Part shown: piece after piece, positions 59,271 to 64,000 of the stretch
Layout: every line of letters begins with the position of its first letter
How positions within the stretch are numbered: the first letter of the stretch is position 1
Assembly (NCBI GenBank): GCA_017549325.1
Contig: JAFYVA010000044.1
Coordinates: 22,761-86,760 of the forward strand
Direction: 5' to 3'
Length of the DNA stretch: 64,000 nucleotides
Origin: Oscillospiraceae bacterium
GTDB lineage: Bacteria > Bacillota_A > Clostridia > Oscillospirales > Oscillospiraceae
Program-made: the position numbers and the translations under genes
Notes under the pieces: generated by a model
Databases searched by the model: none
Seen by the model: the letters and a program-made list of their open reading frames with translations, nothing else
Told to the model about the DNA's origin: nothing

Positions 59271-60419
59271 ATGATTCTGGATAAGAAGCATGCAATGCAG
59301 CAGAAGCTGTTCCGTCAGTTTGCTGAGACGGAGTTCACCAAGGAGATCCAGGACGAGCTGGACAATACCGGTGAATTTAACTGGGAGATGCACAAGAAGA
59401 TGGCCAAGTACGGCTTCATGGGCGTGAAGATCCCCAAGGAGTACGGCGGCGCCGGTTGTGACTATCTGACCTATGCTCTGCTGATCGAGGAGTTTGCACG
59501 CCAGTGCTCCGTCCTCTCCATCTACGCCAACACCTCTAACTCCCTCGGCGGCGGCCCCCTGATGCTGGCCGGTAACGAGGAGCAGAAGAAGAAGTACCTG
59601 CCCCAGGTGGCTTCCGGCGAGAAGATCATCGCCTTCGGTCTGACCGAGCCCGGCGCCGGTTCCGATGCCGGCGGTACCTGCACCACCGCCGTGTACGATG
59701 AGGCCACCGAGGAGTTCGTCCTCAACGGCCGCAAGTGCTTCATCTCCGCCGCCCCCATGGCCGACTGGACCATCGTCTTTGCCAAGACCGACCTCAAGGC
59801 AAAGGGCAGCAAGGGTATCTCCATGTTCATCGTGGACATGAAGCTCCCCGGCGTGTCTCTGGGTAAGCACGAGGAGAAGATGGGTATCCACGGTTATCCC
59901 ACCTCCGACGTGGTTCTCGAGGATGTCCGTGTTGGTAAGGATTGCCTCGTTGGCCCCCTGCACAAGGGCTTCCAGTACGCGATGAAGACGCTGGACGGCG
60001 GCCGTCTGGGCATGGCCGCTCAGGCTGTCGGTGTTGCCCAGTCCGCTCTGGACGAGGCCGTCAAGTACGCCAAGGAGCGCAAGCAGTTCGGCAAGCGCAT
60101 CGCCGATTTCCAGGGCATCAGCTTCATGATCGCCGAGATGGCTGCCGATGTGGAGGCCGCCCGTCAGCTGGTCTATCACGCCGCTGAGCTGAAGGACAAG
60201 AACATGGACGCTACCGCTGCCTGCTCCATCGCCAAGTACTTCGCCGCCGAGGCCGCCAACCGCTGCGCCTATAAGGCTGTGCAGATCCACGGTGGTTACG
60301 GCTACATCCGCGAGTACAAGGTCGAGCGCATCTATCGCGACGCCCGTATTTGCAGCATCTACGAGGGCACTTCCCAGGTCCAGCAGATGGTTATCGCTGC
60401 CAGCCTGCTGAACAAGTAA
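59271..60419 (+). CDS. acdB: acyl-CoA dehydrogenase (enoyl-CoA reductase with EtfBA)
   Basis: This 382-residue FAD enzyme reduces the enoyl-CoA made by HadBC. Seen: FGLTEPGAGSDAGG, KQFGKRIADFQG, IHGGYGYIREYKVERIYRDARI and the catalytic Glu365 in SIYEGTSQVQQ. Length and ends match Bcd/AcdB. The adjoining etfB and etfA suggest a flavin-bifurcating complex that uses NADH and yields reduced ferredoxin, as in Clostridia, though bifurcation itself cannot be read from this sequence. AGGAGG precedes the ATG. Confidence 0.94.
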   Translation: MILDKKHAMQQKLFRQFAETEFTKEIQDELDNTGEFNWEMHKKMAKYGFMGVKIPKEYGGAGCDYLTYALLIEEFARQCSVLSIYANTSNSLGGGPLMLAGNEEQKKKYLPQVASGEKIIAFGLTEPGAGSDAGGTCTTAVYDEATEEFVLNGRKCFISAAPMADWTIVFAKTDLKAKGSKGISMFIVDMKLPGVSLGKHEEKMGIHGYPTSDVVLEDVRVGKDCLVGPLHKGFQYAMKTLDGGRLGMAAQAVGVAQSALDEAVKYAKERKQFGKRIADFQGISFMIAEMAADVEAARQLVYHAAELKDKNMDATAACSIAKYFAAEAANRCAYKAVQIHGGYGYIREYKVERIYRDARICSIYEGTSQVQQMVIAASLLNK

Positions 60420-60436
60420 GAAGGAGGTAAAGGAAA

Positions 60437-61237
60437 ATGAAGATTTTTGTTACGGTTAAGCAGGTCCCCGATACCTCCGGTAAGGTGGCCGTGAATCCCG
60501 ATGGTACTCTGGATCGCGCTTCCATGCAGACCATCATCAACCCCGACGACCTGAACGCCGTTGAGGCCGCTCTGGCTCTGAAGGACGAGCTGGGCTGCAA
60601 GGTCATGGCCGTCACCATGGGTCCCCCTCCCGCAGAGGGCATGCTGCGTGAGCTGATGGCTATGGGCGTGGACGAGGGCGTTCTGGTTACCGCCCGTGAG
60701 TTCGGCGGCTCCGATACCTTTGCTACCTCCCAGATCCTGGCTGCCGCCATCGACACCTACGGTGTTGAGGCTGATGATATCATTCTGGCCGGCCGTCAGG
60801 CTATCGATGGCGATACCGCTCAGGTCGGTCCCCAGATCGCCGAGAAGCTGAACCTGCCCCAGATCTCCTATGCCGGCGAGATCACCAAGGATGGCAACAC
60901 CCTGACCGTCAAGCGCATCCTGGAGGACGGCTACATGACCGTTAAGGTGAACACCCCCTGCATGATCACCTGCATCAAGGAGCTGAACGCTCCCCGCTAT
61001 ATGTCCGTTCTGGGCATCGAGGAGTGCTTCGACAAGCCTCTGGTCACCATGACCTACGAGACGCTGAAGGATCATCCCCTGATCGACAAGAGCACCATCG
61101 GCCTGGCCGGTTCTCCGACCAACATTCTGACCTCCTTTACGCCTCCTCAGAAGGGCGCCGGCATGATGCTCGAGGGCGCCGGCAAGGAGACCACCGACAA
61201 GCTCGCTTCCCTCTTGGCAGCGAAGCATATTATCTAA
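60437..61237 (+). CDS. etfB: electron transfer flavoprotein beta subunit
   Basis: This 266-residue subunit pairs with EtfA to bind FAD and deliver electrons to AcdB. Seen: KQVPDTSGKVAVNPDGTLDR, INPDDLNAVEAALALKDE, ILAGRQAIDGDTAQVGPQ (the flavin/adenine-nucleotide loop region) and the C-terminal tail. Separate 17-base spacing after acdB and a good GGAGG site indicate joint expression. Confidence 0.96.
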   Translation: MKIFVTVKQVPDTSGKVAVNPDGTLDRASMQTIINPDDLNAVEAALALKDELGCKVMAVTMGPPPAEGMLRELMAMGVDEGVLVTAREFGGSDTFATSQILAAAIDTYGVEADDIILAGRQAIDGDTAQVGPQIAEKLNLPQISYAGEITKDGNTLTVKRILEDGYMTVKVNTPCMITCIKELNAPRYMSVLGIEECFDKPLVTMTYETLKDHPLIDKSTIGLAGSPTNILTSFTPPQKGAGMMLEGAGKETTDKLASLLAAKHII

Positions 61238-61250
61238 GGAGGAAGAAAAT

Positions 61251-62372
61251 ATGGCTTTTAATAGTGCTGATATCGGCGCCTTCAAGAACGTATGGGTGTT
61301 CTGCGAGCAGCGCCAGGGCGTGATGATGCCCACTACTTTCGAACTGATCTCCGAGGGCCGCAAGCTGGCCGACGAGCTGGGTGTTGAGCTGTGCGGTATC
61401 CTGCTGGGCGACAACGTCGACGGCATCGCCGCCGAGCTGGGCGAGTACGGCGCCGATAAGGTGTACGTGTACAACTCCCCCCTGCTGAAGGACTACACCA
61501 CCGACGGTTACACCAAGGTGATCGTTGAGGCCGTTGAGGAGCTCAAGCCCGAGGTCCTGCTGTTCGGTGCCTCCAACATCGGCCGTGACCTGGCCCCCCG
61601 CTGCGCAGCCCGTCTGCACACCGGTCTGTGCGCCGACTGCACCCACCTGGACATCGATATGCCCAACTACAAGGGCTTCCTGAAGGAAGCATCCACTCTG
61701 CCCGAGGAGCGCATTGAGAAGCTGGGCACCGTGAAGATCGCCGGTCAGGATCACGATGTGTCCCGCGACCTGAAGATGACCCGTCCCGCATTCGGCGGTC
61801 ACCTGATGGCCTCCATCATCTGCCCCCGTTTCCGTCCCGCCATGGCCACCGTGCGTCCCGGCGTTATGAAGCGCCGTGAGTGCAAGAAGAATGTGGAGAT
61901 CCTGCATCCCGCATTCGAGCTGGCCGCAGCCGACATCAAGACCGAGGTCACCGAGACCGTGAAGGCTGCCAAGAAGCTGGTTGACCTGATCGGCGCCGAC
62001 TTCATCGTGTCTGTCGGCCGTGGTATCTCCAAGGATGTCGAGGGCGGCATCAAGCTGGCCGAGGAGCTGGCTGAGGTTCTGGGCGGTGTCGTTGGCTCCT
62101 CCCGTGCCTGCGTTGACGCCGGTTGGATCAGCGCCGACCATCAGGTTGGCCAGACCGGTAAGACCGTGCATCCCAAGGTCTATGTTGCTCTGGGCATCTC
62201 CGGTGCCATCCAGCACAAGGCCGGTATGCAGGATTCCGAGTGCATCATCGCCGTGAACAAGAACGAGTCCGCCCCCATCTTCGAGGTGGCTGACTACGGT
62301 ATCGTGGGCGACCTGTTCAAGGTCGTTCCCGAGCTGATCGAGTCCATCAAGGCTGCCAAGGCCGGCAACTAA
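61251..62372 (+). CDS. etfA: electron transfer flavoprotein alpha subunit
   Basis: This 373-residue subunit has the EtfA N-terminal part and the FAD-binding C-terminal domain (VGSSRACVDAGWISADHQVGQTG, the signature YVALGISGAIQHKAGMQDSE, then IIAVNKNESAPIFEVADYGIVGD). There is no N-terminal ferredoxin extension, unlike some EtfA proteins. It starts 13 bases after etfB with AAGGAGGAAG. A strong terminator ends the operon here. Confidence 0.96.
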   Translation: MAFNSADIGAFKNVWVFCEQRQGVMMPTTFELISEGRKLADELGVELCGILLGDNVDGIAAELGEYGADKVYVYNSPLLKDYTTDGYTKVIVEAVEELKPEVLLFGASNIGRDLAPRCAARLHTGLCADCTHLDIDMPNYKGFLKEASTLPEERIEKLGTVKIAGQDHDVSRDLKMTRPAFGGHLMASIICPRFRPAMATVRPGVMKRRECKKNVEILHPAFELAAADIKTEVTETVKAAKKLVDLIGADFIVSVGRGISKDVEGGIKLAEELAEVLGGVVGSSRACVDAGWISADHQVGQTGKTVHPKVYVALGISGAIQHKAGMQDSECIIAVNKNESAPIFEVADYGIVGDLFKVVPELIESIKAAKAGN

Positions 62373-62390
62373 GGACGGATCATTCCAAAC

Positions 62391-62427
62391 TAAAAAAACA
62401 GGCTGTCGAAAGACAGCCTGTTTTTTC
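62391..62427 (+). terminator. terminator of the had operon
   Basis: AAAAAACAGGCTGTC pairs with GACAGCCTGTTTTTT around GAAA. Confidence 0.95.
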
Positions 62428-62456
62428 TTGACCTTTTATGGGGTTTCCGCTATACT
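62428..62456 (+). promoter_or_regulatory. promoter of the 62495 gene
   Basis: TTGACC (62428-62433), exactly 17 bases, TATACT (62451-62456); it begins right after the had terminator. Confidence 0.8.
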
Positions 62457-62494
62457 GGAAGCAATATGTTATTGTTTCTTAAGGAGGATACTTT

Positions 62495-62704
62495 ATGGCA
62501 ATTTTTTCGATGGTTGGTCTACTGTTTTTTCCGCTGATCTCTCTGTTGGGTGCCGGTTGGTTCTTCGTTCGCTGGCAGAATTCTGAGCCTGAGGCAGAAA
62601 ATGCACCCTATGAGAAAAAACGTCTGAAAGGCTGCCTTATCGCCTTTGTGGTGTCGCTGGTGGTGTTTGGTGCGCTGAAGCTGATGTTCCCTTTTGAGAT
62701 GTAA
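62495..62704 (+). CDS. small two-helix membrane protein of unknown function
   Basis: The 69-residue protein has two hydrophobic helices (about 4-22 and 46-64) joined by a charged loop (SEPEAENAPYEKKRLKGC). No known motif. It has a strong promoter and AAGGAGGATAC, so expression is likely. It stands alone between the had operon and the symporter. Confidence 0.7.
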   Translation: MAIFSMVGLLFFPLISLLGAGWFFVRWQNSEPEAENAPYEKKRLKGCLIAFVVSLVVFGALKLMFPFEM

Positions 62705-62805
62705 ATCCGTCTGTTATTTTATAACGCCGGAATAAGCAGCTCATTTTTCACGAAATATGCCGCGTTCTTTGCGTCCACCTATGGAAAACTGTTGATTTTT
62801 CAGTA

Positions 62806-62834
62806 TTTACACAGGGGATGCATTGTGATATACT
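62806..62834 (+). promoter_or_regulatory. promoter of the PutP-type symporter gene
   Basis: TTTACA (62806-62811), 17 bases, TATACT (62829-62834). A small GTGTC/GACAC hairpin lies in the leader (about 62851-62864). Confidence 0.6.
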
Positions 62835-62881
62835 ATTTTGTGAATTGTTGTGTCTTGTGACACTGAAAAGAGAGATTATAC

Positions 62882-64000
62882 ATGGGAGTACAAGTATTTA
62901 TGAACGTTGAAATTATTGTGTTTGTCGTGTACCTGCTGTTTATGCTGGGTATCGGCGTGTTTTTCTTCCTCCGCTCCAAGGATGGAGGCGACAAGACGTA
63001 TTTCCTCGGTGGCCGTCAGATGGGTCCCTGGGTCTCCGCTCTGTCCGCCGGTGCTTCCGACATGAGCGCCTGGGTGCTGATGGGTCTGCCCGCTTCTATC
63101 TATGCCGCCGGTATCGGTCAGGCCTGGATCGCCATCGGTCTGGGTATCGGCTATACCATCAGCTGGCTGGTGGAGGCGCCCCGTCTGCGCCGCTTCACCA
63201 TTGCCGCAGATGACTCCATCACCATCCCCCAGTATCTGACCAACCGCTTCCTGTCCAAGAGCAAGGCGCTGCAGATCATCTGCGCCGTCATCTTCCTGGT
63301 GGCCTATACCGTGTACGCTGCCTCCTCTATCAAGGCCTGCGGTACGCTGTTCAATACCGTGATCGGTATGGATCCCACCGTGGCTATGTACATCGCCGCC
63401 ATCATCATCATCGGCTACACCTTCCTGGGCGGCTTCTCCGCCGTGTGCTGGACCGACTTCTTCCAGGGTATGTTGATGCTGGCCGCTCTGCTGGTCGCTC
63501 CCATCTTTGCCCTTGCCCTCATCAACGGCGGTCAGGCTGCTACCACCATGGCCGAGCTTCCCGATGGTTACTGGAACCTCTTCACCAACTGGAAGGATGT
63601 CCTCTCCGGTCTGGGTTGGGGCCTCGGTTACTTCGGTATGCCTCACATCATCGTTCGCTTTATGTCCCTGCGCTCGGATAAGGATCTGAAGAAGAGCGCC
63701 AAGATCGGTATCAGCTGGACTGTGCTGATCCTCATCTTCTCCGTTGCCTCCGGCTGCGTGGGTCACCTGCTGCTGGGCGAGCTGGGCGATAGCTCCACCG
63801 TCTTTATCCAGATGGTGCGCTTCATGTTCCCCGCCATCATCAGCGGTATCCTGCTCTCCGCTATTCTGGCCGCTGCTATGTCCACTGCCGACTCTCAGCT
63901 GCTGGCCTCCGCCTCCGCTTTCGCCTCCGATGTGTATAAGCCCGTCATCCGTAAGGGCAAGGCCACCGAGAAGGAGATGCTGTGGGCCGGCCGTGTGGTG
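62882..64000 (+). CDS. putP: sodium:proline-type symporter (partial, runs off the window end)
   Basis: This is the first 373 codons of a sodium/solute symporter family protein. Seen: the N-terminal helix, FLGGRQMGPWVSALSAGASDMSAWVLMGLP, then helices separated by loops (PQYLTNRFLSKSKALQ), GGFSAVCWTDFFQGMLMLAALL and SAILAAAMSTADSQLLASASAFASDVYKP. These match PutP closely, and Ser/Thr of the sodium site are present. Proline uptake would fit Stickland fermentation but is a family-based inference. The start is ATG 62882 (ATG 62900 is possible). Confidence 0.93.
   Translation, partial: MGVQVFMNVEIIVFVVYLLFMLGIGVFFFLRSKDGGDKTYFLGGRQMGPWVSALSAGASDMSAWVLMGLPASIYAAGIGQAWIAIGLGIGYTISWLVEAPRLRRFTIAADDSITIPQYLTNRFLSKSKALQIICAVIFLVAYTVYAASSIKACGTLFNTVIGMDPTVAMYIAAIIIIGYTFLGGFSAVCWTDFFQGMLMLAALLVAPIFALALINGGQAATTMAELPDGYWNLFTNWKDVLSGLGWGLGYFGMPHIIVRFMSLRSDKDLKKSAKIGISWTVLILIFSVASGCVGHLLLGELGDSSTVFIQMVRFMFPAIISGILLSAILAAAMSTADSQLLASASAFASDVYKPVIRKGKATEKEMLWAGRVV

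Overview
The window looks like a chromosomal segment of a strictly anaerobic, probably spore-forming Gram-positive gut bacterium of the class Clostridia, most likely family Oscillospiraceae or a close relative. The reasons are GC-rich coding sequence with Firmicutes-type AGGAGG ribosome sites and TTGACA/TATAAT promoters, the glmU-prs-pth-mfd-prsA gene order, SpoIIID, rubredoxin, a ferredoxin-type aldo/keto reductase, FeoAB, and a 2-hydroxyacyl-CoA dehydratase amino-acid fermentation operon. Genus-level placement is not possible from sequence reading alone. I see no prophage, insertion sequence, integrase or CRISPR array; the segment reads as stable chromosome.

Layout. 0-4.2 kb: minus-strand glycolytic cluster trmL-pgk-tpiA-gpmI. 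4.4-11.8 kb: plus-strand housekeeping block, consisting of a GlmU-like acetyltransferase with a shortened N-terminal domain, prs, pth, mfd and a PrsA/SurA-like foldase. 12-13.2 kb: a stand-alone thiolase with its own regulated promoter. 13.3-14.9 kb: MATE exporter, initiator tRNA-fMet and tRNA-Leu. 15-18.2 kb: M20 amidohydrolase, iron-sulfur aldo/keto reductase and a Cys-rich DUF1847 protein. 18.3-19.8 kb: GltS-type symporter. 19.8-24.5 kb: minus-strand solute-binding protein, YesM-type kinase and YesN-type regulator. This operon diverges from 24.8-32.6 kb: medium-chain dehydrogenase, VOC protein, complete RbsBAC-type sugar ABC transporter and a 747-residue beta-helix protein without a signal peptide. 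32.6-36.9 kb: MFS carrier, deaminase, zinc ribbon, rubredoxin, an unusual zinc-finger lipoprotein and a P-loop protein. 37-44.5 kb: pgi, D,D-carboxypeptidase, tRNA-Gly, a membrane protein, TetR regulator, Gfo/Idh oxidoreductase and CBS-type pyrophosphatase. 44.6-47.1 kb: feoA-feoB-FeoB-associated protein with two metal-regulator-like operators. 47.3-53.5 kb: prfB, a structured intergenic repeat, DUF4349 lipoprotein, serpin lipoprotein, spoIIID, DUF1846 protein and two small proteins. 53.6-62.4 kb: hadI-hadB-hadC-hadA-ldhA-acdB-etfB-etfA. 62.5-64 kb: a small membrane protein and the start of a PutP-type symporter that runs off the end.

How it fits together. The last operon encodes a whole reductive branch of Stickland-type amino-acid fermentation. 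A 2-oxo acid is reduced (LdhA), activated (HadA), dehydrated (HadBC with activator HadI), and the enoyl-CoA is reduced by AcdB-EtfBA. Its strong promoter carries a dyad, TGGTAAGACCA, of the type bound by FadR-subfamily GntR regulators, and the same 11-mer lies upstream of the thiolase promoter 42 kb away. This suggests a shared acyl-CoA or organic-acid-responsive regulator that is not in the window. The 20-32 kb region looks like a sensing-plus-uptake module for an unidentified carbohydrate or polyol. The least explained parts are the cytoplasmic beta-helix protein in that module, the DnaJ-type zinc-finger lipoprotein, the serpin/DUF4349 pair, the shortened GlmU and the hairpin-rich repeat after prfB.
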